This document shows, in pieces, positions 10,501 to 23,200 of a stretch of 64,000 nucleotides of DNA. Source of the DNA: Hyperoodon ampullatus (lineage: Eukaryota > Chordata > Mammalia > Artiodactyla > Ziphiidae); the NCBI GenBank assembly GCA_949752795.1, contig OX457074.1, positions 1,178,001-1,242,000 on the forward strand. The letters are read 5' to 3'. The position numbers were made by a program, and so were the translations under genes. The notes below the pieces were generated by a model. That model was not told the origin of the DNA. It did not search any database and saw nothing but the letters and a program-made list of their open reading frames with translations. The stretch's first letter is position 1. Every line of letters starts with the position of its first letter.

Positions 10501-13500
10501 GTCAGGGCCTTAGTTAGGGTTAGCATCAGAGCCTTCGTTAGGTATAATGTCAGGGCCTGAGTTAGAAGTAGTGTCAGGGCCTTAGTGAGGACAGTGTCAG
10601 GGCCTTGCTTAGGACGAGCGTCAGAGCCTTTTTTATATATAATTGCTGGGCCAGAGATAGGAAGAGAGTACTGCCCTTACTTAGGAACAATAACAGTGCC
10701 TTAGTTAGGGACAGTATCACGGCCTTGGGGATAAATTCAGGGCCTGAGTTAAGCACAGCATCAGGGCTTTAGTTGCCATAAGAGGCTCGACTTTAGCTAA
10801 AGACAGGGATAAGTTATGATCTAGGTATACTGTCAGGACATGACACACGTATAGTGTCAACACATTAGTTACTGAGAATATCGGGGCCTTGTTTAGAACC
10901 AGCGTCAGGGGTTCAGGTAGGGACAGCGTCAGAGCCTGACGTAGGGAGAGCGACAGGGCCCGAGTGAGGCCTAGCATCAGGTCCTTAGCTGGGGACACTG
11001 TCAGGGCATGAGTCAGGAGCAGCATCAGGGCCTCTGTAGGATCAGCATTACGGTCTTAGTTAAAGACATGATCAGGGCCTGAGTTAGGTGGAGTGTCAAG
11101 GCCTCAGTTATGGATAGCTTCAAGGCCTGTGTTAGGGACAGCCTCAGGGCTTTATTTAGGGCCAGCATCAGGGCTGACTTAGGGATAGTGTCAGGACCTT
11201 GGTTAGAGATGGGTCAGTATATTCGCTCAGGATAGTGTTAGGCCTTTAGTTATTGCCGGCAGCAGGGCCTGCATTAGGGACAGCTTCCTGGCCTTACTAA
11301 CAAACAGGGTCAGGGCCTTAGTGATGACTAGTCAGGGCCTCAGTTAGGGACAGCATTAGGGCTTCAGGTAGGGTAAGAGGCAGGACATTAACTATGGACT
11401 AGGGATAAAGTCCGGAATGGAGGGAGGGACACTTTGAAGGCCTTAGTTATCGAGAGCACCTGGGCCTTCTTTAGGACCAGTATCACGGCCTTCGGTAGGG
11501 ACAGTGTCAGGGCAAGGCCTAGGAGGAGCATAAGGGCCTCTGTAGGATCAGCATCAGGGGCTAGGCCTAGGGAGGGGGAGGGGGATGGGGATGGGGATCG
11601 GGTAGGGGAGGGCTAGGGCTAGGGTTAGGGCTAGGGCCTTAGTTAGGAATAGTGTCAAGGCCTTAGTTAGGGTCACTGTCAGGGCCTTAGTTAGGGTTAG
11701 CATCAGAGCCTTTGTTAGGTATAAGGTCAGAGCTTGAGTTAGAAGTAGTGTCAGGGCCTTAGTGAGGGACAGTGTCAGGTCCTTGGTAAGGACGAGCGTT
11801 AGAGCCTTTGTTATGTATAATGGCAGGGCCAGAGTTAGGAGGAGAGTCAGGCAATTAGTCAGGGACACTGTCAGGGACTTAGATAGGGACAGTATCACGG
11901 CCTGAGTTAGTAGTAGTGTCAAGGCCTTAGTTAAGGACAGTGTCAGGGCAAGGCCTACGAGGAGCATAAAGGCCTCTGTAGGAGCTGTGGCAGGAGCTGG
12001 GACTGGGGATGGGGCTGGGGATGGGGCTAGGGTTAGGGCTAAGGCCTTACTTAGGAATAGTGTCAAGGCCTTAGTTAGGGTCACTGTCAGGGCCTTAGTT
12101 AGGGTTAGCATCAGAGCCTTCGTTAGGTATAATGTCAGGGCCTGAGTTAGAAGTAGTGTCAGGGCCTTAGTGAGGACAGTGTCAGGGCCTTGCTTAGGAC
12201 GAGCGTCAGAGCCTTTGTTATATATAATTGCAGGGCCAGAGTTAGGAAGAGAGTACCGCCCTTACTTAGGAACAATAACAGTGCCTTAGTTACGGACAGT
12301 ATCACGGCCTTGGGGATAAATTCAGGGCCTGAGTTAAGCATAGCATCAGGGCTTTAGTTGCCATAAGAGGCTCGACTTTAGCTAAAGACAGGGATAAGTT
12401 ATGATCTAGGGATACTGTCAGGACATGACACACGTATAGTGTCAACACATTAGTTACTGAGAATATCGGGGCCTTGTTTAGAACCAGCGTCAGGGGTTCA
12501 GGTAGGGACAGCATCACAGCCTGACGTAGGGAGAGCGACAGGGCCCGAGTGAGGCCTAGCATCAGGTCCTTAGCTGGGGACACTGTCAGGGCATGACTCA
12601 GGAGCAGCATCAGGGCCTCTGTAGGATCAGCATTACGGTCTTAGTTAAAGACATGATCAGGGCCTGAGTTAGGTGGAGTGTCAAGGCCTCACTTACGGAT
12701 AGCTTCAGGGCCTATGTTAGGGACAGCCTCAGGGCTTTATTTAGGGCCAGCATCAGGGCTCACTTAGGGATAGTGTCAGGACCTTGGTTCGACATGGGTC
12801 AGTATATTCGCTCAGGATAGTGTTAGGCCTTTAGTTATTGCTGGCAGCAGGGCCTGCATTAGGGACAGCTTCCTGGCCTTACTAACAAACAGGGTCAGGG
12901 CCTTAGTGATGACTAGTCAGGGCCTCAGTTAGGGACAGCATTAGGGCTTCAGGTAGGGTAAGAGGCAGGACATTAACTATGGACTAGGGATAAAGTCCGG
13001 AATGGAGGGAGGGACACTTTGAAGGCCTTAGTTATCGAGAGCACCTGGGCCTTCTTTAGGACCAGTATCACGGCCTTCGGTAGGGACAGTGTCAGGGCAA
13101 GACCTAGGAGGAGCATAAGGGCCTCTGTAGGATCAGCATCAGGGGCTAGGCCTAGGGAGGGGGAGGGGGATGGGGATGGGGATCGGGTAGGGGAGGGCTA
13201 GGGCTAGGGTTAGGGCTAGGGCCTTAGTTAGGAATAGTGTCAAGGCCTTAGTTAGGGTCACTGTCAGGGCCTTAGTTAGGGTTAGCATCAGAGCCTTTGT
13301 TAGGTATAAGGTCAGAGCTTGAGTTAGAAGTAGTGTCAGGGCCTTAGTGAGGGACAGTGTCAGGTCCTTGGTAAGGACGAGCGTTAGAGCCTTTGTTATG
13401 TATAATGGCAGGGCCAGAGTTAGGAGGAGAGTCAGGCAATTAGTCAGGGACACTGTCAGGGACTTAGATAGGGACAGTATCACGGCCTGAGTTAGTAGTA

Positions 13501-13938
13501 GTGTCAAGGCCTTAGTTAAGGACAGTGTCAGAGCAAGGCCTACGAGGAGCATAAAGGCCTCTGTAGGAGCTGTGGCAGGAGCTGGGACTGGGGATGGGGC
13601 TGGGGATGGGGCTAGGGCTAGGGCTAAGGCCTTACTTAGGAATAGTGTCAAGGCCTTAGTTAGGGTCACTGTCAGGGCCTTAGTTAGGGTTAGCATCAGA
13701 GCCTTCGTTAGGTATAATGTCAGGGCCTGAGTTAGAAGTAGTGTCAGGGCCTTAGTGAGGACAGTGTCAGGGCCTTGCTTAGGACGAGCGTCAGAGCCTT
13801 TGTTATATATAATTGCAGGGCCAGAGTTAGGAAGAGAGTACCGCCCTTACTTAGGAACAATAACAGTGCCTTAGTTAGGGACAGTATCACGGCCTTGGGG
13901 ATAAATTCAGGGCCTGAGTTAAGCACAGCATCAGGGCT
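7599..13938 (+). repeat. Run of four consecutive 1,585-bp long units
   Basis: Anchors at 7599, 9184, 10769, 12354 and 13939 are spaced by exactly 1,585 bp four times. This is the most regular part of the window. The units differ from each other at scattered single bases and in the first G-rich island: two carry a GGTGCTGGGGATGGGG form and two a GGCCTAGGGAGGGGGA form. Exact length conservation with few substitutions indicates recent homogenisation by unequal exchange or gene conversion. Confidence 0.93.
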
Positions 13939-16320
13939 TTAGTTGCCATAAGAAGCTCGACTTTAGCTAAAGACAGGGATAAGTTATGATCTAGGTATAC
14001 TGTCAGGACATGACACACGTATAGTGTCAACACATTAGTTACTGAGAATATCGGGGCCTTGTTTAGAACCAGCGTCAGGGGTTCAGGTAGGGACAGCGTC
14101 AGAGCCTGACGTAGGGAGAGCGACAGGGCCCGAGTGAGGCCTAGCATCAGGTCCTTAGCTGGGGACACTGTCAGGGCATGACTCAGGAGCAGCATCAGGG
14201 CCTCTGTAGGATCAGCATTACGGTCTTAGTTAAAGACATGATCAGGGCCTGAGTTAGGTGGAGTGTCAAGGCCTCAGTTATGGATAGCTTCAGGGCCTGT
14301 GTTAGGGACAGCCTCAGGGCTTTATTTAGGGCCAGCATCAGGGCTCACTTAGGGATAGTGTCAGGACCTTGGTTCAAGATGGGTCAGTATATTCGCTCAG
14401 GATAGTGTTAGGCCTTTAGTTATTGCCGGCAGCAGGGCCTGCATTAGGGACAGCTTCCTGGCCTTACTAACAAACAGGGTCAGGGCCTTAGTGATGACTA
14501 GTCAGGGCCTCAGTTAGGGACAGCATTAGGGCTTCAGGTAGGGTAAGAGGCAGGACATTAACTATGGACTAGGGATAAAGTCCGGAATGGAGGGAGGGAC
14601 ACTTTGAAGGCCTTAGTTATCGAGAGCACCTGGGCCTTCTTTAGGACCAGTATCACAGCCTTCGGCAGGGACAGTGTCAGGGCAAGGCCTAGGAGGAGCA
14701 TAAGGGCCTCTGTAGGATCAGCATCAGGGGCTAGGGCTAGGGAGAGGGAGGGGGAGGGGGATGGGGATGGGGATCGGGTAGGGGAGGGCTAGGGCTAGGG
14801 TTAGGGCTAGGGCCTTAGTTAGGAATAGTGTCAAGGCCTTAGTTAGGGTCACTGTCAGGGCCTTAGTTAGGGTTAGCATCAGAGCCTTCGTTAGGTATAA
14901 TGTCAGGGCCTGAGTTAGAAGTAGTGTCAGGGCCTTACTGAGGGACAGTGTCAGGGCCTTGCTTAGGACGAGCGTCAGAGCCTTTGTTATATATAATTGC
15001 AGAGCCAGAGGTAGGAAGAGAGTACCGCACTTACTTAGGGACAATATCAGTGCCTTAGTTAGGGACAGTATCACGGCCTTGGGGCTAAATTCAGGGCCTG
15101 AGTTAAGCATGGCATCAGGGCTTTAGTTGCCATAAGAGGCTCGACTTTAGCTAAAGACAGGGATAAGTTATGATCTAGGTATACTGTCAGGACATGACCC
15201 AGTTATAGTGTCAACACCTTAGTTACTGAGAATATCGGGGCCTTCTTTAGAACCAGTGTCAGGGCTTCAGGTAGGGACCGCGTCAGAGCGTGATGTACGG
15301 AGAGCGACAGGGCCCGAGTGAGGCCTAGCATCAGGTCCTTAGCTGGGGATACTGTCAGGGCATGACTCAGGAGCAGCATCAGGGCCTCTGTAGGATCAGC
15401 ATCAGGGGCTGGGGATGGGGATGGGGATGGGGATGGGGATGGGGATGGGGATGGGGATCGGGTAGGGGAGGGCTAGGTCTAGGGTTAGGGCTTGGGCCTT
15501 ATTTAGGAATACTGTCAAGGCCTTAGTTAGGGTCACTGTCGGGGCTTTAGTTAGGGTTAGTATCATAGCCTTTGTTAGGTATAATGTCAGAGCTTGAGTT
15601 AGAGGTAGGGTCAGGGCCTTAGTGAGGGACAGTGTCAGGTCCTTGGTAAGGACGATTGTTAAAGCCATTGTTATGTATAATGGCAGGGCCAGAGTTAGGA
15701 GGAGAGTCAGGCAATTAGTCAGGGACACTGTCAGGGACTTAGTTAGGGACAGTATCACGGCCTCAGTTAGTAGTAGTGTCAAGGCCTTAGTTAAGGACAG
15801 TGTCAGGGCAAGGCCTAAGAGGAGCATAAAGGCCTCTGTAGGAGCTGGGGCAGGAGCTGGGACTTGGGATGGGGCTGGGGCTTGGGCTGGGTCTAGGGCT
15901 AGGGCTAGGGCCATACTTAGGAATAGTGTCAAGGCCTTAGTTAGGGTCACTGTCACGGCCTTAGTTAGGGTTAGCATCAGAGCCTTTGTTAGGTATAAAA
16001 TAATGTCACGGCCTGAGTTAGAAGTAGTGTCAAGGCCTTAGTTAGGGTTACTGTCAGGGCCTTAGTTAGGGTTAGCATCAGAGCCTTCGTTAGGTATAAT
16101 GTCAGGGCCTGAGTTAGAAGTAGTGTCAGGGCCTTAGTGAGGACAGTGTCAGGGCCTTGCTTAGGACGAGCGTCAGAGACTTTTTTATATATAATTGCTG
16201 GGCCAGAATTAGGAAGAGAGTACTGCCCTTACTTAGGAACAATAACAGTGCCTTAGTTAGGGACAGTATCACGGCCTTGGGGATAAATTCAGGGCCTGAG
16301 TTAAGCACAGCATCAGGGCT
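13939..16320 (+). repeat. Short-unit pair S1+S2 (1,184 + 1,198 bp)
   Basis: The anchors are at 13939, 15123 and 16321. The first member carries one extra six-base G-rich copy relative to the pair at 1.3 kb. The second has the 506-bp fusion near 15,378-15,402, eight GGGGAT copies and the 96-bp extra block starting near 15,990. The total of 2,382 bp is repeated exactly by the next pair at 17.9 kb, so the pair itself behaves as a homogenised repeat unit. Confidence 0.85.
15411..15458 (+). repeat. (GGGGAT)8 tract
   Basis: Eight perfect hexamers at the S2 position of the pair at 13.9-16.3 kb. G-quadruplex potential on the + strand. Confidence 0.94.
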
Positions 16321-17905
16321 TTAGTTGCCATAAGAGGCTCGACTTTAGCTAAAGACAGGGATAAGTTATGATCTAGGTATACTGTCAGGACATGACACAC
16401 GTATAGTGTCAACACATTAGTTACTGAGAATATCGGGGCCTTGTTTAGAACCAGCGTCAGGGGTTCAGGTAGGGACAGCGTCAGAGCCTGACGTAGGGAG
16501 AGCGACAGGGCCCGAGTGAGGCCTAGCATCAGGTCCTTAGCTGGGGACACTGTCAGGGCATGACTCAGGAGCAGCATCAGGGCCTCTGTAGGATCAGCAT
16601 TACGGTCTTAGTTAAAGACATGATCAGGGCCTGAGTTAGGTGGAGTGTCAAGGCCTCAGTTACGGATAGCTTCAGGGCCTATGTTAGGGACAGCCTCAGG
16701 GCTTTATTTAGGGCCAGCATCAGGGCTGACTTAGGGATAGTGTCAGGACCTTGGTTCGAGATGGGTCAGTATATTCGCTCAGGATAGTGTTAGGCCTTTA
16801 GTTATTGCCGGCAGCAGGGCCTGCATTAGGGACAGCTTCCTGGCCTTACTTACAAACAGTGTCAGGGCCTTAGTGATGACTAGTCAGGGCCTCAGTTAGG
16901 GACAGCATTAGGGCTTCAGGTAGGGTAAGAGGCAGGACATTAACTATGGACTAGGGATAAAGTCCGGAATGGAGGGAGGGACACTTTGAAGGCCTTAGTT
17001 ATCGAGAGCACCTGGGCCTTCTTTAGGACCAGTATCACGGCCTTCGGTAGGGACAGTGTCAGGGCAAGGCCTAGGAGGAGCATAAGGGCCTCTGTAGGAT
17101 CAGCATCAGGGGCTAGGGCTGGTGCTGGGGATGGGGATGGTGATGGGGATTCGGTAGGGGAGGGCTAGGGCTAGGGTTAGGGCTAGGGCCTTAGTTAGGT
17201 ATAGTGTCAAGGCCTTAGTTAGGGTCACTCTCAGGGCCTTAGTTAGGGTTAGCATCAAAGCCTTTGTTAGGTATAATGTCAGAGCTTGAGTTAGAAGTAG
17301 TGTCAGGGCCTTAGTGAGGGACAGTGTCAGGTCCTTGGTAAGGATGAGCGTTAGAGCCTTTGTTTTGTATAATGGCAGGGCCAGAGTTAGGAGGAGAGTC
17401 AGGCAATTAGTCAGGGACACTGTCAGGGACTTAGATAGGGACAGTATCACGGCCTGAGTTAGTAGTAGTGTCAAGGCCTTAGTTAAGGACAGTGTCAGGG
17501 CAAGGCCTACGAGGAACATAAAGGCCTCTGTAGGAGCTGTGGCAGGAGCTGGGACTGGGGATGGGGCTGGGGCTGGGGCTAGGGCTAGGGCTAAGGCCTT
17601 ACTTAGGAATAGTGTCAAGGCCTTAGTTAGGGTTACTGTCAGGGCCTTAGTTAGGGTTAGCATCAGAGCCTTCGTTAGGTATAATGTCAGGGCCTGAGTT
17701 AGAAGTAGTGTCAGGGCCTTAGTGAGGACAGTGTCAGGGCCTTGCTTAGGACGAGCGTCAGAGCCTTTGTTATATATAATTGCTGGGCCAGAGATAGGAA
17801 GAGAGTACTGCCCTTACTTAGGAACAATAACAGTGCCTTAGTTAGGAACAGTATCATGGCCTTGGGGATAAATTCAGGGCCTGAGTTAAGCACAGCATCA
17901 GGGCT
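16321..17905 (+). repeat. Long satellite unit L (1,585 bp)
   Basis: A single long unit between two short-unit pairs. One G-rich island has GGGGATTCGG in place of GGGGATCGGG near 17,145-17,155, a small private change. Otherwise it matches the long units at 7.6-13.9 kb. Confidence 0.85.
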
Positions 17906-20287
17906 TTAGTTGCCATAAGAGGCTCGACTTTAGCTAAAGACAGGGATAAGTTATGATCTAGGTATACTGTCAGGACATGACACACGTATAGTGTCAACAC
18001 ATTAGTTACTGAGAATATCGGGGCCTTGTTTAGAACCAGCGTCAGGGCTTCAGGTAGGGACAGCGTCAGAGCCTGACGTAGGGAGAGCGACAGGGCCCGA
18101 GTGAGGCCTAGCATCAGGTCCTTAGCTGGGGACACTGTCAGGGCATGACTCAGGAGCAGCATCAGGGCCTCTGTAGGATCAGCATTACGGTCTTAGTTAA
18201 AGACATGATCAGGGCCTGAGTTAGGTGGAGTGTCAAGGCCTCAGTTATGGATAGCTTCAGGGCCTGTGTTAGGGACAGCCTCAGGGCTTTATTTAGGGCC
18301 AGCATCAGGGCTCACTTAGGGATAGTGTCAGGACCTTGGTTCAAGATGGGTCAGTATATTCGCTCAGGATAGTGTTAGGCCTTTAGTTATTGCCGGCAGC
18401 AGGGCCTGCATTAGGGACAGCTTCCTGGCCTTACTAACAAACAGGGTCAGGGCCTTAGTGATGACTAGTCAGGGCCTCAGTTAGGGACAGCATTAGGGCT
18501 TCAGGTAGGGTAAGAGGCAGGACATTAACTATGGACTAGGGATAAAGTCCGGAATGGAGGGAGGGACACTTTGAAGGCCTTAGTTATCGAGAGCACCTGG
18601 GCCTTCTTTAGGACCAGTATCACAGCCTTCGGCAGGGACAGTGTCAGGGCAAGGCCTAGGAGGAGCATAAGGGCCTCTGTAGGATCAGCATCAGGGGCTA
18701 GGGCTAGGGAGAGGGAGGGGGAGGGGGATGGAGATGGGGATGGGGATCGGGTAGGGGAGGGCTAGGGCTAGGGTTAGGGCTAGGGCCTTAGTTAGGAATA
18801 GTGTCAAGGCCTTAGTTAGGGTCACTGTCAGGGCCTTAGTTAGGGTTAGCATCAGAGCCTTCGTTAGGTATAATGTCAGGGCCTGAGTTAGAAGTAGTGT
18901 CAGGGCCTTACTGAGGGACAGTGTCAGGGCCTTGCTTAGGACGAGCGTCAGAGCCTTTGTTATATATAATTGCAGAGCCAGAGGTAGGAAGAGAGTACCG
19001 CACTTACTTAGGGACAATATCAGTGCCTTAGTTAGGGACAGTATCACGGCCTTGGGGCTAAATTCAGGGCCTGACTTAAGCATGGCATCAGGGCTTTAGT
19101 TGCCATAAGAGGCTCGACTTTAGCTAAAGACAGGGATAAGTTATGATCTAGGTATACTGTCAGGACATGACCCAGTTATAGTGTCAACACCTTAGTTACT
19201 GAGAATATCGGGGCCTTCTTTAGAACCAGTGTTAGGGCTTCAGGTAGGGACCGCGTCAGAGCGTGATGTACGGAGAGCGACAGGGCCCGAGTGAGGCCTA
19301 GCATCAGGTCCTTAGCTGGGGATACTGTCAGGGCATGACTCAGGAGCAGCATCAGGGCCTCTGTAGGATCAGCATCAGGGGCTAGGGCTGGGGATGGGGA
19401 TGGGGATGGGGATGGGGATGGGGATCGGGTAGGGGAGGGCTAGGTCTAGGGTTAGGGCTTGGGCCTTATTTAGGAATACTGTCAAGGCCTTAGTTAGGGT
19501 CACTGTCGGGGCTTTAGTTAGGGTTAGTACCATAGCCTTTGTTAGGTATAATGTCAGAGCTTGAGTTAGAGGTAGGGTCAGGGCCTTAGTGAGGGACAGT
19601 GTCAGGTCCTTGGTAAGGACGATTGTTAAAGCCATTGTTATGTATAATGGCAGGGCCAGAGTTAGGAGGAGAGTCAGGCAATTAGTCAGGGACACTGTCA
19701 GGGACTTAGTTAGGGACAGTATCACGGCCTCAGTTAGTAGTAGTGTCAAGGCCTTAGTTAAGGACAGTGTCAGGGCAAGGCCTAAGAGGAGCATAAAGGC
19801 CTCTGTAGGAGCTGGGGCAGGAGCTGGGACTTGGGATGGGGCTGGGGCTTGGGCTGGGTCTAGGGCTAGGGCTAGGGCCTTACTTAGGAATAGTGTCAAG
19901 GCCTTAGTTAGGGTCACTGTCACGGCCTTAGTTAGGGTTAGCATCAGAGCCTTTGTTAGGTATAAAATAATATCACGGCCTGAGTTAGAAGTAGTGTCAA
20001 GGCCTTAGTTAGGGTTACTGTCAGGGCCTTAGTTAGGGTTAGCATCAGAGCCTTCGTTAGGTATAATGTCAGGGCCTGAGTTAGAAGTAGTGTCAGGGCC
20101 TTAGTGAGGACAGTGTCAGGGCCTTGCTTAGGACGAGCGTCAGAGCCTTTGTTATATATAATTGCAGGGCCAGAGTTAGGAAGAGAGTACCGCCCTTACT
20201 TAGGAACAATAACAGTGCCTTAGTTAGGGACAGTATCACGGCCTTGGGGATAAATTCAGGTCCTGAGTTAAGCATAGCATCAGGGCT
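17906..20287 (+). repeat. Short-unit pair S1+S2 (1,190 + 1,192 bp)
   Basis: The anchors are at 17906, 19096 and 20288, again totalling 2,382 bp. The second member carries six GGGGAT copies, fewer than other S2 units. The first member carries a longer mixed GGGGGA/GGGGAT island near 18,715-18,750. The two length changes offset each other. Confidence 0.85.
19390..19425 (+). repeat. (GGGGAT)6 tract
   Basis: Six perfect hexamers in the S2 member of the pair at 17.9-20.3 kb. Confidence 0.93.
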
Positions 20288-23200
20288 TTAGTTGCCATAA
20301 GAGGCTCGACTTTAGCTAAAGACAGGGATAAGTTATGATCTAGGTATACTGTCAGGACATGACACACGTATAGTGTCAACACATTAGTTACTGAGAATAT
20401 CGGGGCCTTGTTTAGAACCAGCGTCAGGGCTTCAGGTAGGGACAGCGTCAGAGCCTGACGTAGGGAGAGCGACAGGGCCCGAGTGAGGCCTAGCATCAGG
20501 TCCTTAGCTGGGGACACTGTCAGGGCATGACTCAGGAGCAGCATCAGGGCCTCTGTAGGATCAGCATTACGGTCTTAGTTAAAGACATGATCAGGGCCTG
20601 AGTTAGGTGGAGTGTCAAGGCCTCACTTACGGATAGCTTCAGGGCCTATGTTAGGGACAGCCTCAGGTCTTTATTTAGGGCCAGCATCAGGGCTCACTTA
20701 GGGATAGTGTCAGGACCTTGGTTCGAGATGGGTCAGTATATTCGCTCAGGATAGTGTTAGGCCTTTAGTTATTGCCGGCAGCAGGGCCTGCATTAGGGAC
20801 AGCTTCCTGGCCTTACTTACAAACAGTGTCAGGGCCTTAGTGATGACTAGTCAGGGCCTCAGTTAGAGACAGCATTAGGGCTTCAGGTAGGGTAAGAGGC
20901 AGGACATTAACTATGGACTAGGGATAAAGTCCGGAATGGAGGGAGGGACACTTTGAAGGCCTTAGTTATCGAGAGCACCTGGGCCTTCTTTAGGACCAGT
21001 ATCACGGCCTTCGGTAGGGACAGTGTCAGGGCAAGGCCTAGGAGGAGCATAAGGGCCTCTGTAGGATCAGCATCAGGGGCTAGGGCTGGTGCTGGGGATG
21101 GGGATGGTGATGGGGATCGGGTAGGGGAGGGCTAGGGCTAGGGTTAGGGCTAGGGCCTTAGTTAGGAATAGTGTCAAGGCCTTAGTTAGGGTCACTGTCA
21201 GGGCCTTAGTTAGGGTTAGCATCAGAGCCTTTGTTAGGTATAAGGTCAGAGCTTCAGTTAGAAGGAGTGTCAGGGCCTTAGTGAGGGACAGTGTCAGGTC
21301 CTTGGTAAGGACGAGCGTTAGAGCCTTTGTTATGTATAATGGCAGGGCCAGAGTTAGGAGGAGAGTCAGGCAATTAGTCAGGGACACTGTCAGGGACTTA
21401 GATAGGGACAGTATCACGGCCTGAGTTAGTAGTAGTGTCAAGGCCTTAGTTAAGGACAGTGTCAGGGCAAGGCCTACGAGGAGCATAAAGGCCTCTGTAG
21501 GAGCTGGGGCAGGAGCTGGGACTTGGGATGGGGCTGGGGATGGGGCTAGGGTTAGGGCTAAGGCCTTACTTAGGAATAGTGTCAAGGCCTTAGTTAGGGT
21601 CACTGTCAGGGCCTTAGTTAGGGTTAGCATCAGAGCCTTCGTTAGGTATAATGTCAGGGCCTGAGTTAGAAGTAGTGTCAGGGCCTTAGTGAGGACAGTG
21701 TCAGGGCCTTGCTTAGGACGAGCGTCAGAGCCTTTGTTATATATAATTGCAGGGCCAGAGTTAGGAAGAGAGTACCGCCCTTACTTAGGAACAATAACAG
21801 TGCCTTAGTTACGGACAGTATCACGGCCTTGGGGATAAATTCAGGGCCTGAGTTAAGCATAGCATCAGGGCTTTAGTTGCCATAAGAGGCTCGACTTTAG
21901 CTAAAGACAGGGATAAGTTATGATCTAGGGATACTGTCAGGACATGACACACGTATAGTGTCAACACATTAGTTACTGAGAATATCGGGGCCTTGTTTAG
22001 AACCAGCGTCAGGGGTTCAGGTAGGGACAGCGTCAGAGCCTGACGTAGGGAGAGCGACAGGGCCCGAGTGAGGCCTAGCATCAGGTCCTTAGCTGGGGAC
22101 ACTGTCAGGGCATGACTCAGGAGCAGCATCAGGGCCTCTGTAGGATCAGCATTACGGTCTTAGTTAAAGACATGATCAGGGCCTGAGTTAGGTGGAGTGT
22201 CAAGGCCTCAGTTATGGATAGCTTCAGGGCCTATGTTAGGGACAGCCTCAGGGCTTTATTTAGGGCCAGCATCAGGGCTCACTTAGGGATAGTGTCAGGA
22301 CCTTGGTTCGAGATGGGTCAGTATATTCGCTCAGGATAGTGTTAGGCCTTTAGTTATTGCCGGCAGCAGGGCCTGCATTAGGGACAGCTTCCTGGCCTTA
22401 CTTACAAACAGTGTCAGGGCCTTAGTGATGACTAGTCAGGGCCTCAGTTAGGGACAGCATTAGGGCTTCAGGTAGGGTAAGAGGCAGGACATTAACTATG
22501 GACTAGGGATAAAGTCCGGAATGGAGGGAGGGACACTTTGAAGGCCTTAGTTATCGAGAGCACCTGGGCCTTCTTTAGGACCAGTATCACGGCCTTCGGT
22601 AGGGACAGTGTCAGGGCAAGGCCTAGGAGGAGCATAAGGGCCTCTGTAGGATCAGCATCAGGGGCTAGGGCTGGTGCTGGGGATGGGGATGGTGATGGGG
22701 ATCGGGTAGGGGAGGGCTAGGGCTAGGGTTAGGGCTAGGGCCTTAGTTAGGTATAGTGTCAAGGCCTTAGTTAGGGTCACTCTCAGGGCCTTAGTTAGGG
22801 TTAGCATCAAAGCCTTTGTTAGGTATAATGTCAGAGCTTGAGTTAGAAGTAGTGTCAGGGCCTTAGTGAGGGACAGTGTCAGGTCCTTGGTAAGGATGAG
22901 CGTTAGAGCCTTTGTTTTGTATAATGGCAGGGCCAGAGTTAGGAGGAGAGTCAGGCAATTAGTCAGGGACACTGTCAGGGACTTAGATAGGGACAGTATC
23001 ACGGCCTGAGTTAGTAGTAGTGTCAAGGCCTTAGTTAAGGACAGTGTCAGGGCAAGGCCTACGAGGAACATAAAGGCCTCTGTAGGAGCTGTGGCAGGAG
23101 CTGGGACTGGGGATGGGGCTGGGGCTGGGGATGGGGCTAGGGCTAAGGCCTTACTTAGGAATAGTGTCAAGGCCTTAGTTAGGGTTACTGTCAGGGCCTT

